Below are positions 44,254-52,457 of a DNA stretch of 64,000 nucleotides, in pieces. Made by a program: the position numbers and the translations under genes. Position 1 is the stretch's first letter. Each line of letters opens with the position of its first letter. Source of the DNA: Marinimicrobium locisalis (GTDB taxonomy: Bacteria; Pseudomonadota; Gammaproteobacteria; Pseudomonadales; Cellvibrionaceae). The notes below the pieces were generated by a model. It searched no databases, was not told where the DNA came from, and saw only the letters and a program-made list of their open reading frames with translations. The stretch covers positions 1-64,000 of the forward strand of contig NZ_JBDLLG010000027.1 in the NCBI RefSeq assembly GCF_039822625.1, read 5' to 3'.

Positions 44254-45900
44254 TCAGTCACACGGGCCGCCGGTCACGGCCGGGACCGAGGCGCTCTCGC
44301 CGCCTTTACTGACTTGAAAACCAAATTCCACAGATTGTCCGGGTTGGATGGTGCCGTTCCAGCCCATATCCGTCGCGGAGTAGGGGTTGCTGCCCTCAAT
44401 CTGCGCGTTCCAGCCGTTGGTCACCTGCGAGCCATCGCTGTATTCCCAGTTGACCGACCATCCGCTCAGGGCTTGGTTGCCATCATTGTGGATGCGAATG
44501 GCGCCGGTGTAGCCGGAGCTCCATTCGTTGTTCACCAGATACTCACAACTGCCAGTCGCGGCGGGCTGTGAGCTGCTTGAAGAGGAGGAATAAACAGTGG
44601 AGGAGCTCACGGATGAGTTACTGGAGGCACTGGAGGAGGCCGGAGCCGACGCGCTGGAGGCACCTTCGCCCACAATACCGTAAGGCGCTGGCTGAGACTG
44701 ACAGGTGCTCGGTGCCAGGCAGCTTTCGTTGTTTTCCCAACCCCAACCGCTTTGAGCGTCTTCACACAATGGGTAGAGCGTGCCGTACCAGTCACACTGC
44801 TGCCCGCTAGCCACCGAGCTAACACTGGAGGACGCGCTGGAACTGATCGAGGAGCTCGTTGATGAGCTCTCAGAAGCGCTGGAAGAAACACTTGAAGAGG
44901 GGCTGGAGGAACTCTGGCCGCCGTAAACCGATGCCGTTTCGGCGGTGGCCCGCAAACCGTTGCTGCTGTTAATCAAGAAGTCGCCCCAGCTGGAGAGGTT
45001 GTTTACATCCCAGTTCAGGGCAATATCCAGTGAGTCGACCTCGCTGCTATTACCGGACCAGGACCAACCGACGTAACCGATGTCGTACTGCTCGGCCACC
45101 GCGAGAATGGACTCTTCATCCACATCGTTGCCGTAATGGTCTGCACCGAATTCACCCACAATGAGTGGTAGGTTATGGGTGTCCAGGAAGGTGGAAACGT
45201 AGTTCTCGATGGTGCTGCGATCCTGGTAGACCTCATACATGTGGACGCTGAACATGGTGTTGTTCAGCTCATCAGCGGCCGCGACGGTGGAGGCATTGTC
45301 ACGCATAACATGCTGCCAGTCTTGACCCCAGTTGGCGGCATCGACCAGCAGTGTGTGGGTAAGGCCGGCTTCGCGCAGGCGTTGAATGGCCTCCACGTGC
45401 TCGTTGATCCAGGTGCTTTCGGGTACGTCGTTACCAAACGGCTCGTTGGCAATATTAATGATGACGTAACCTTCCTCGCCCTGTAGCGCGCTGGCGATAT
45501 CGAGCCAATAATCCACGGTGGTGGACATATCCCCCGCGGCGGACTCTTCTCCGGAGCCGGTAACGTCGTGCACTTCGAGAATCGCGACCAGATCGTTTTC
45601 TTTACACCACTCGATGAGTTGCGCCACATCCGACGCACTGTTTCGATTCCAGCGTTGACCGTCGGACAGCACGATGCGAACCGAGTTGGCATTAACGCTG
45701 GCGATGTCTTGCAGCGCCTGTTCGGTGCGGCTGGTAAACCACGTGTGCGGGTGGTTGATCCCGCGGATCAAAAATGGATTGCCATTATCGTCCAGCAGTT
45801 GGGTTCCCGACACCTGGAACCCAGCCTGAACACTCATTGCCGTTGACAGTGCCGTGGCGCAAATGGTTGCGCCCAGCAGTGCTTTTTTCATAACACGCAT
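44254..45900 (-). CDS. Secreted GH5 beta-mannanase (subfamily-8-like) with CBM10 and CBM2
   Basis: 548 residues from ATG 45900 (GAGG eight bases upstream). Signal peptide 1-26 ends MSVQA. The GH5 barrel spans about 27-325: FLIRGINHPHTWF, NSVRIVLSDGQRW, AILEVHDVTGSGEE, the acid/base Glu153 in INIANEPFGN, VDAANWGQDW and the nucleophile Glu250 in LIVGEFGADH, then GYVGWSWSGNS. These motifs closely follow the bacterial subfamily-8 mannanases of Bacillus and Streptomyces, so beta-1,4-mannan is the likely substrate; a cellulase call is the alternative. Ser-rich linkers join CBM10 (about 375-415) and CBM2 (about 460-548), both cellulose binders, as expected for an enzyme acting on mannan within plant walls. 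Confidence 0.92.
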   Translation of the reverse strand: MRVMKKALLGATICATALSTAMSVQAGFQVSGTQLLDDNGNPFLIRGINHPHTWFTSRTEQALQDIASVNANSVRIVLSDGQRWNRNSASDVAQLIEWCKENDLVAILEVHDVTGSGEESAAGDMSTTVDYWLDIASALQGEEGYVIINIANEPFGNDVPESTWINEHVEAIQRLREAGLTHTLLVDAANWGQDWQHVMRDNASTVAAADELNNTMFSVHMYEVYQDRSTIENYVSTFLDTHNLPLIVGEFGADHYGNDVDEESILAVAEQYDIGYVGWSWSGNSSEVDSLDIALNWDVNNLSSWGDFLINSSNGLRATAETASVYGGQSSSSPSSSVSSSASESSSTSSSISSSASSSVSSVASGQQCDWYGTLYPLCEDAQSGWGWENNESCLAPSTCQSQPAPYGIVGEGASSASAPASSSASSNSSVSSSTVYSSSSSSSQPAATGSCEYLVNNEWSSGYTGAIRIHNDGNQALSGWSVNWEYSDGSQVTNGWNAQIEGSNPYSATDMGWNGTIQPGQSVEFGFQVSKGGESASVPAVTGGPCD

Positions 45901-46395
45901 GGCTATCGCCTCTTTATTGTGCTGTAAGGGTTAAGTGATAAAGCCGGCTGCTCGACGCTAGAAAAGATCAAGATGGCCGCGCTCATCACGAGTTACTTCA
46001 AACAACCCAAGCACCCCGAACGGCTATGACCCTCCTTATCCCACCGTTATCGTTATTATTCGGATATTGTTCATTGTCGCGTTTATCCTCGTAGCTTGCG
46101 TTTTTAAAACGCTTTATTGGGCTTTGGCGTTTCAATGGAAATACCAAAGCGGAGTAACGCCACGAAAACCGCAGACACACTAAGCCACTCCTTGACTACA
46201 ACACAAGGAGAAGGGTTGAAAGCTGGCGCCAAAAGACGCGCACTGTGTCACGGTTTCAAAAAGTCAACCTGAAAATAACGAAACTGTCACAATCTGGCGG
46301 GCATCAGCGTCAAAACTTTTCGTTTTCCCCTACGATTATTTCTACATAAGGAAATAGACGTATTATTTAATTTCTAAATATAAAGAGGATTTAAA
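45901..46395. other. Promoter region of the GH5 gene
   Basis: A gap of 495 bp that is markedly AT-rich near 46320-46395. It must contain the minus-strand promoter of the GH5 gene. I see no clear -35/-10 pair, no perfect CRP site and no RNA gene; short frames here have no supporting features. Confidence 0.3.
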
Positions 46396-46421
46396 CGAAA
46401 AAGCCGGCACTGGGCCGGCTT
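46396..46421 (-). terminator. Rho-independent terminator of the discoidin-domain gene
   Basis: On the minus strand AAGCCGGC and GCCGGCTT form an 8-bp stem around five bases and are followed by TTTTCG. It lies 33 bp after the stop of the double-discoidin gene, separating it from the GH5 transcript. Confidence 0.8.
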
Positions 46422-46453
46422 CAAGGGAGGTGGGGAGTACGGACTGTTAGTAC

Positions 46454-47947
46454 TTACTGCACCGGCTCAATTGAGACGAATTCGCTGTAGAGGCCATCGT
46501 TGTCGTAGACCGCGATGGAGAAAAGGTAAACCCCTTCCGCTACCGTCAGTTCATGAGCCGTTGCGTAGGGGTCCTCTACCACAATGGAAGTCAGCTCGGC
46601 GTCGGCGCCCGCTTGATAACGAATTTCGTAACCGCCAATCTCATCAAGCTCCAGATAGTCACCGTTCTCGCGCTGCTCCGGGGTTGCCCACTCCAGACGA
46701 ACCGCACCGCTGATCACAGAGGCATCGACAGTGGCTACCGACATCACATCGCTCAGGGCCGACCAGTTGCCCGCCGCATCGCTGGCGCGCACTTGGTAGT
46801 CATAATCGGTCGCCGGTGCCAGGCCGGCATCTACGTATTCGGTGACCGGTGCCACCAATTCTGCCACCTTCGCCCCATCGCGATAGATTTCGTAGCTCAG
46901 AACCCCTTCATTGTCAGTGGACTCCCCCCACTGAAGGCCGATGGACACGGCGCCCTGCTCTGAGCTGGTCAGGCTAACGGGCACGGTCGGTGCTTCGGTA
47001 TCCACCACCGGATCGGCTCCGCCATTGCCGCTGTCGCCAGAACCGCTGTCTTGGTCACCGCCAGTGTAGCCATCGCCGGTAGCACTGGCATAGCCATAGG
47101 CTTCCAGTTCCCAGAGCGAATGTCCCCAGCGAGTCGCGCGGCTTGAGCCCGCCACTCGCAAGTAACGACCATGGCCTGACAGACTAAGGCTGTCCATACC
47201 ACCGTCACTTCCGGTCACCGCTTCGATGGTGGTCCAGGTGACACCGTCATAAGAGGTCTGTACTTCGTAATTCTCGGAGTAAGAGTTCTGCCAGTAGAGC
47301 TTGAGGCTCGTGATCTGGTGCTTCCCCCCCAGGTCAACGGCAAGCCACTCCTGGTCGGTAAATTCGCTGGACCAGCGGGTATTCGGGTCACCGTCTACCG
47401 CATGGGCGGCAGAGAAACGAGCATCACCCTTTTCAATGCTAGAGGCGGTAACCGCCTGCTGATTCAGCGTAATTTGACTCTCAATCGGGTGCCCCTGTAC
47501 CTCGAGCTCCCACAGGGAGTGTCCCCAAGCGGTCGCGCGGCTGGAGCCTTCAACGCGAACATAGCGAGCCTGTTCACCGAGGGCGTGCTGGTCCAATCCA
47601 CCATCGCTGTTCACCACGGAGTGAACGGTAATCCAGTTCCGACCGTCCACAGAGACCTGCACCTTATAGTCCTTGGAGTAGGAGTTTTGCCAGTGAAGGT
47701 TGATGCCGGTCAGCTGGTAGGTCGCCTCCAGATCAATAGTGATCCACTGATGATCCGAGAACTCACTGGACCAGCGGGTTCCGGCATCACCGTCTACGGC
47801 GAAGCACGGGGCCAGAGAAGCCTGGTCTTTTTCAATGCTGGAGGCCGTGACCGGCTTGCCCAACGCAAGATTGGTGGACGTGGATGCCAGAGCGGAAACC
47901 GGAGCCAACAGAGAAGTGGCGAGTATTGCAGTAGCGACGTTTTTCAT
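46454..47947 (-). CDS. Secreted protein with two F5/8-type C (discoidin/CBM32-like) domains and an FN3 domain
   Basis: 497 residues from ATG 47947 (GAGG seven bases upstream), which starts a normal signal peptide ending PVSALA. Two F5/8 type C domains follow (about 22-155 and 160-300), each with ALGKPVTASSIEK- or AVTASSIEKGD-type openings, DGDxxTRWSSEF, WxxxDLxxxYxLTxxxLxWQNSYS and an end GHSLWELE. After a Gly/Asp-rich linker come an FN3 domain (about 320-410, PTVPVSLTSSEQGAVSIGLQW) and a final FN3-like domain. No catalytic module is present, so this looks like a stand-alone glycan-binding protein, an accessory to the adjacent cellulases. Terminator downstream; own transcript. Confidence 0.87.
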   Translation of the reverse strand: MKNVATAILATSLLAPVSALASTSTNLALGKPVTASSIEKDQASLAPCFAVDGDAGTRWSSEFSDHQWITIDLEATYQLTGINLHWQNSYSKDYKVQVSVDGRNWITVHSVVNSDGGLDQHALGEQARYVRVEGSSRATAWGHSLWELEVQGHPIESQITLNQQAVTASSIEKGDARFSAAHAVDGDPNTRWSSEFTDQEWLAVDLGGKHQITSLKLYWQNSYSENYEVQTSYDGVTWTTIEAVTGSDGGMDSLSLSGHGRYLRVAGSSRATRWGHSLWELEAYGYASATGDGYTGGDQDSGSGDSGNGGADPVVDTEAPTVPVSLTSSEQGAVSIGLQWGESTDNEGVLSYEIYRDGAKVAELVAPVTEYVDAGLAPATDYDYQVRASDAAGNWSALSDVMSVATVDASVISGAVRLEWATPEQRENGDYLELDEIGGYEIRYQAGADAELTSIVVEDPYATAHELTVAEGVYLFSIAVYDNDGLYSEFVSIEPVQ

Positions 47948-48618
47948 TGATAACCTCGAAGGTGGTCGATGTGTATCGCTCACCTCCGAGGTTTCAGGGT
48001 TAGGGCTCGCCGGGGAGTGTTCCGCCGTCGTGCTCAACCCACCGGGAAGAAGCGATAAATCTATTACGGGTACAACCAGTCGAGCTATTCATAAAGGGAT
48101 TCCATCCGACCGTTAAATAGCGTGTTTGGGGTGACAGGGGCGCTTTGCCTTCGCTGTCGAAGCGCAGATTAAGGATTTCCAAACCCCTGTCAAAACAGGA
48201 TTTGAGCGCCACTACCGTAAGATTTATGACGGGCAGGCTACCATGTGTGTGAGTTATTACTAACCTGGAAAAGCAAGGGAAACCGAACAGTGTGGTATAC
48301 GTCTCCTTTTTGCCTCAGGAGCTGGCACCCCAAGCTTTTTATAAGAGGAGCGAGGTGCCCCGAGCCACAACGAAAGGCCGTCAGCATTCCGACGCTGGGT
48401 TCGCCGGACGATAACTGAAAACGAAAAAATCAAGGAGCAGAGAGCACTCAGGGAATATGTCGATTTAGATTCATAACCGGAGGGCTAGGATAGGGCTGGA
48501 TCTATAATAAAATAATTGAATAAATAGGCTTCTTTGACCTCGCCTCTAGGGTATTAAAAACATAAAAAGACGAAGGAGACGACGACTACCGAGATAGCCG
48601 CCGCCGAGGCTTTCCGTT
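47948..48618. other. Long intergenic region, no gene recognised
   Basis: A gap of 671 bp between the ABC-2 permease stop and the start of the discoidin-domain gene. It should hold the promoter of the latter on the minus strand. A minus-strand frame of 70 codons at 48000-48212 has no ribosome binding site or domain cue and was not called. A small inverted repeat (GGCACC...GGTGCC near 48327-48358) and AT-rich stretches near 48480-48570 are the only structures seen. Confidence 0.3.
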
Positions 48619-49380
48619 TTACGGCTTGATTTTGTATCCGGTTTTGAACAGCCAGGTCACAACACCCAGGCAGATAAGCATAAACACGACAATCATGGCG
48701 AGGCTGAGGCCTACCCCTACATCGGACACGCCGTAAAAACTCCAACGAAAACCGCTGACCAAATAGACGACGGGGTTGAAAAGGGTGATGGTTTGCCAGA
48801 GCGGCGGCAGCATTTGAATGGAGTAAAAGCTGCCCCCCAGAAAAGCCAGCGGCGTAATAATCATCATCGGGACGATCTGCAGTTGCTCAAAGCTCTCGGC
48901 CACTACGCCGATAATAAAACCGAAGAGGCTGAAGCTAAGGCACGTGAACAGCAGAAACCCCAGCATCCAGAAGGGATGCTCGATCGAGTAGTCGACAAAC
49001 ACGCGGGCGGTTATCAGAATAATTAGGCCCAGAATCATTGATTTGGTGGCGGCGGCGCCCACAAAACCGATGACGATTTCCAGCGAAGAAACCGGCGCCG
49101 ACAGAATTTCATACATGGTGCCGGTGAATTTGGGCATGTAAATACCGAAGGCCGCATTGGAGGTGCTCTCGTTCAACACCGTCAGCATAATCAGCCCCGG
49201 GACGATGTAGGCGCCGTAGCTCACTCCATCAATGGCCACCATACGGGAGCCGATGGCCGCCCCGAATACCACGAAGTAAAGGGAGGTGGACAGGACCGGC
49301 GAGGCAATGCTCTGCATCAACGTCCGCCAGGCCCGGGCGAGCTCGAATAAATAGATGGCTCTGATTGCGTGGCCGTTCAT
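48619..49380 (-). CDS. ABC-2 type transporter permease (YadH-like)
   Basis: 253 residues, six hydrophobic segments, ABC2_membrane family. Opens with RAIYLFELARAWRTLMQSI and LSTSLYFVVFGAAIGSRM, and contains YIVPGLIMLTVLNEST and FSLFGFIIGVVAESFEQLQ followed by the family's LAFLGGSFYSIQMLPP. It forms the membrane half of an exporter with the ATPase immediately upstream, with which it overlaps by ATGA, so synthesis is coupled. Family members include YadH and export proteins for drugs or glycans; the cargo here is unknown. Confidence 0.9.
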   Translation of the reverse strand: MNGHAIRAIYLFELARAWRTLMQSIASPVLSTSLYFVVFGAAIGSRMVAIDGVSYGAYIVPGLIMLTVLNESTSNAAFGIYMPKFTGTMYEILSAPVSSLEIVIGFVGAAATKSMILGLIILITARVFVDYSIEHPFWMLGFLLFTCLSFSLFGFIIGVVAESFEQLQIVPMMIITPLAFLGGSFYSIQMLPPLWQTITLFNPVVYLVSGFRWSFYGVSDVGVGLSLAMIVVFMLICLGVVTWLFKTGYKIKP

Positions 49381-50303
49381 ACTTTCTCCTCCACCAGACT
49401 GACGAAAATATCTTCCAGAGAACTTTGGGAGGTGTGCAGGTCCCGATAGTCCAACCCCTGCTCCGACAGGGAGCGAAGCAGCCGGGGGATCGCCGCCCGG
49501 TCACTCTGGTGGTCGTACTGATAGGTCAGCTGCGTGCCGTCCTCGGATAGGGAGAGTGAGTAGCCGCTCAAGGCCGGTGGAATCTGTTCAATTGGTTCGG
49601 CAAGCTGCAGGCTGAGCTGTTTTTTGCCGAGTTTTTCCATCAGGGCTTGCTTGTCCTCCACCAGGATCAGCTCCCCGCGCTGAATCACCCCCACCCGGTC
49701 GGCCATGTCTTCGGCTTCTTCAATGTAATGAGTGGTTAAAATAATGGTGACGCCATTGTCCCGAAGCTTTCGAATCATCTCCCACATATCCCGGCGCAGC
49801 TCGACATCCACACCGGCGGTGGGCTCATCCAAAAAGAGGATTTTGGGTTCATAAGCCAATGCTTTGGCAATCAATACCCGCCGCTTCATTCCACCGGACA
49901 ACGCCATGATTTTGCTGTCCTTTTTGTCCCACAACGACAGATCCCTGAGTAACTGCTCAAGGTAGGCGGGGTTGCGCGGCTTGCCGAATAGCCCGCGACT
50001 GAAGCTCACTGTACTCCACACGGTTTCAAAGATATTGACCGCCAGCTCTTGAGGCACCAAACCGATGAGTTGGCGTGCCTGGCGGTAGTTTTTGACGATG
50101 TCGTAACCATCGGCCCGCACCTGGCCGGCGGAGGGGTTTACAATGCCGCAGATAATGCTGATCAGGGTGGTTTTGCCAGCCCCGTTGGGGCCCAGCAGGG
50201 CGAAGATTTCTCCTTTTCGGATACTGAGGTCGACGCTTTTGAGCGCCTGAAACCCGGATTGGTACGTTTTGCTGAGTTTGTTAACTTCAATAATCGGCTG
50301 CAC
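49377..50303 (-). CDS. ABC transporter ATP-binding protein (YadG-like)
   Basis: 308 residues from GTG 50303, supported by AGGAGG seven bases upstream. Walker A LLGPNGAGKTT, signature LSGGMKRRV, Walker B ILFLDEPTAGVD and the switch His in ILTTHYIEEAEDMADRV are all intact. A C-terminal extension after residue 220 matches the drug/polysaccharide exporter ATPases. It powers the ABC-2 permease encoded next. Eight bases follow the stop of the GyrI-like gene, so the three genes form one operon. Confidence 0.94.
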   Translation of the reverse strand: MQPIIEVNKLSKTYQSGFQALKSVDLSIRKGEIFALLGPNGAGKTTLISIICGIVNPSAGQVRADGYDIVKNYRQARQLIGLVPQELAVNIFETVWSTVSFSRGLFGKPRNPAYLEQLLRDLSLWDKKDSKIMALSGGMKRRVLIAKALAYEPKILFLDEPTAGVDVELRRDMWEMIRKLRDNGVTIILTTHYIEEAEDMADRVGVIQRGELILVEDKQALMEKLGKKQLSLQLAEPIEQIPPALSGYSLSLSEDGTQLTYQYDHQSDRAAIPRLLRSLSEQGLDYRDLHTSQSSLEDIFVSLVEEKV

Positions 50304-50311
50304 CTTGCCTC

Positions 50312-50857
50312 CTAGAGTGTTCCTGTCATGGCCGCCGGTCCCGCCCTCTCAAGGGGAACCCACACTTGAATATCACCCCAGCCGGTACGCGGGTCAAATG
50401 ATTCCGCATACCGCTCCAATAGCAACGGCGGGTTGGCCCCTTGGCGATTGGGCGTCAGTTGCAGTGCCGGCAGACTGTGGGCGAATACCCGATGCAGCGT
50501 TTGCCGCAATTGCGAAACATGCCCCTGGTGGGGAAAGACCGCGTAACGCTGGCGGGGAATACCGAAACAGTCCCAGTCGGCGTTGATACGCTCGAAGTCA
50601 CTGACCTCTACCGCCGTGAGATAATCAAACCCTTGGTCTTCGCGCTTGAACAGCGCGCCGTAGCTGGCTTTATCTTTCTGCCCCGGAAACCAACCCTGAT
50701 AGGGGTGAAATCGGTCCCAAAGCCCGGGTATCACTTGGTGTGGCATTCCGTCGATGGGCCGTCGCAAGCCGGCCAGGTGAATCGGCCCTTGCTCATAGAT
50801 ACCCTGCAAAGCGGGGACGGGGGTTGCCTGGGACTTAATTCGTTGCATTCCTGTCAT
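50312..50857 (-). CDS. GyrI-like effector-binding domain protein
   Basis: 181 residues from ATG 50857 (AGGTGG six bases upstream); a GTG three codons earlier is possible. Single GyrI/AraC-type effector-binding domain: VPALQGIYEQGPIHLA at the N-terminus, GLWDRFHPYQGWFPGQKDKASYG, AVEVSDFERINADWDCFGIPRQRYAVFPHQGHVSQL, then the C-terminal RYAESFDPRTGWGDIQVWVPL. These SHS2-module proteins bind drugs or small hydrophobic ligands and some hydrolyse them. It is the first gene of the exporter operon and divergent from a WYL regulator, which suggests a ligand-sensing efflux unit. Confidence 0.85.
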   Translation of the reverse strand: MTGMQRIKSQATPVPALQGIYEQGPIHLAGLRRPIDGMPHQVIPGLWDRFHPYQGWFPGQKDKASYGALFKREDQGFDYLTAVEVSDFERINADWDCFGIPRQRYAVFPHQGHVSQLRQTLHRVFAHSLPALQLTPNRQGANPPLLLERYAESFDPRTGWGDIQVWVPLERAGPAAMTGTL

Positions 50858-51022
50858 AGTGCCCACCTGTTTGTTCAGTGCCTTACACTCTTACGGTCGA
50901 CTGCTCAACGCTAAAATCGACACGTCTGCGCAACTAAGGTGGAATCTAACCGATAAATACGACATTATTTGACGTAGTTCGCCTTCACAATCGCCCAAAA
51001 TGTCCAACCAAGGGGTAGAGAC

Positions 51023-52009
51023 ATGGCCAACACCGCTACCCGCCTGTTTAATTTGATCGCGTTTTTGCAACGCCACCCCAATAGCTCCGCGACCCAATTA
51101 GCGGAGGCCCTTGAGGTCTCTCCACGCACCGTTCAGCGCTACATTGTGGCACTGGAGGACATGGGTGTTCCCATTTACGCCGAACGAGGTTCTCAGGGGG
51201 GTTACTCTCTGGTACGCGGTTACCGCATGCCCCCACTGATGCTCACCCCCGAAGAAGCCGTGGCGGTGCACCTGGGGACCGGCTTAATCGAGCACGTCTG
51301 GGGCAAGCTCTTCCGCGGCTCCGCCCTGAGCGCGCTGACCAAAATTGAAAATGTGTTGCCCGAAGAGCAGCTGCGGGAAATTGCCTGGGCACGGGGGAAT
51401 CTAATCACTCAGGGGATTCCACGCATCAACCCGAAACTTGATATGGAGCAACTCGAAACCCTGTATCAAGCGGTTCGCCAGGGCTTTCAGGTGGAGATTC
51501 TGTACCAGGGCAAAAACCAGGAGTCGCCCATATGGCGCCGTGTGAACCCTTATGTGCTGGTTTACAGCTGGGGGCAACAATACTGCATCGCCTATTGTCA
51601 GTTGCGCGGTGCCATGCGCTCGTTTCGGGCAGACCGCATTCAGGCGATGAAGCGTTTGGATACCGCCTTTAGCAAACCGGCGGACTTTGACCCCGCACAG
51701 TACCTTGATGAAAATTTTGAGGGGGAGTCCACCCACGAGGTCCGGCTCCATTTCAGCGCTGAAACGGCCAACGTGGCGCATGATTATCGTTGCTGCTGGG
51801 AAAGTTTTGAAGAGCGGCCGGACGGCTCGGTTATTGCCGGTTTTCGAGCCCCGGACCTGGAGACCGCGACGCGCCGGGTCATGTGCTTTTTACCCGACGC
51901 CAGAGTCATTGCCCCCACGGAACTGAAGACGTATGTGGCCGAGCGGGCCCGCGCCATCGCCGTTCAGTACCCCCTGGAGGAGCAGAATACGGCCGCACTG
52001 GTGAGCTGA
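51023..52009 (+). CDS. HTH-WYL transcriptional regulator (YafY family)
   Basis: 328 residues. N-terminal HTH_11 domain (TRLFNLIAFLQRHPNSSATQ, then LEVSPRTVQRYIVALEDMGV), a wing with ERGSQGGYSLVRGY, and a WYL domain at about 140-215 (RQGFQVEILYQGKNQESPI, then NPYVLVYSWGQQYCIAYCQL and MRSFRADRI). A C-terminal WCX segment follows. WYL proteins bind ligands, often nucleic acids or small molecules, and repress or activate neighbouring genes. It is divergent from the GyrI-ABC operon across 165 bp, so that operon is the natural target. Confidence 0.92.
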   Translation: MANTATRLFNLIAFLQRHPNSSATQLAEALEVSPRTVQRYIVALEDMGVPIYAERGSQGGYSLVRGYRMPPLMLTPEEAVAVHLGTGLIEHVWGKLFRGSALSALTKIENVLPEEQLREIAWARGNLITQGIPRINPKLDMEQLETLYQAVRQGFQVEILYQGKNQESPIWRRVNPYVLVYSWGQQYCIAYCQLRGAMRSFRADRIQAMKRLDTAFSKPADFDPAQYLDENFEGESTHEVRLHFSAETANVAHDYRCCWESFEERPDGSVIAGFRAPDLETATRRVMCFLPDARVIAPTELKTYVAERARAIAVQYPLEEQNTAALVS

Positions 52010-52026
52010 CGGAGCGAGCCGCGCGG

Positions 52027-52371
52027 TTAAACCTGTAGCTGGCGTACCGGCCTGACCTCAATGCTGCCTACCCGAGCGGGGGGAATATCCGCCGCAATAC
52101 GCAGCGCTTCATTCAAGTCCTTGGCTTCAATCATATAGAAGCCGGCCAGTTGCTCTTTGGTTTCCGCGAAGGGCCCATCGGTAATACTGACCTGGCCGCC
52201 GCGCACTCGCACTGTGGTGGCCGTAGAGACCGGCTCCAGCGCTTCGCCGGCCACCAAATGGCCGCTTTCCCCCAGGCTTTGGGCATAGGCGTAGCATTCA
52301 GTGTCCTCGGGGCTGTCCGGCAGGCTATGAAGCTCGTTTTCGTCGCTGTACACCAGGCAGAGATATTTCAT
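52027..52371 (-). CDS. DGPF/YCII-related domain protein
   Basis: 114 residues: MKYLCLVYSDENELHSLP start, then the signature ITDGPFAETKEQLAGFYMIE and AADIPPARVGSIEVRPV. The YCII-related DGPF family is routinely encoded beside ECF42-type sigma factors, as here (86 bp downstream of the sigma gene, same strand). Its biochemical role is unclear; the fold resembles the YciI dimeric alpha-beta barrel. Possibly a regulatory target or partner of the sigma factor. Confidence 0.93.
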   Translation of the reverse strand: MKYLCLVYSDENELHSLPDSPEDTECYAYAQSLGESGHLVAGEALEPVSTATTVRVRGGQVSITDGPFAETKEQLAGFYMIEAKDLNEALRIAADIPPARVGSIEVRPVRQLQV

Positions 52372-52457
52372 AATCGCACTCCTCAGTAAACGTTTCTTGG
52401 TTGCGGATAAAAGGGGTCTCTCTTCTGCTGGTCGTTTGAGGTGGGACGGAATCGACC

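Noticed and set aside
48000..48212. A 70-codon minus-strand frame upstream of the discoidin gene
   Set aside because: No ribosome binding site, no hydrophobic or domain signature, and it lies in a gap likely to be promoter DNA.
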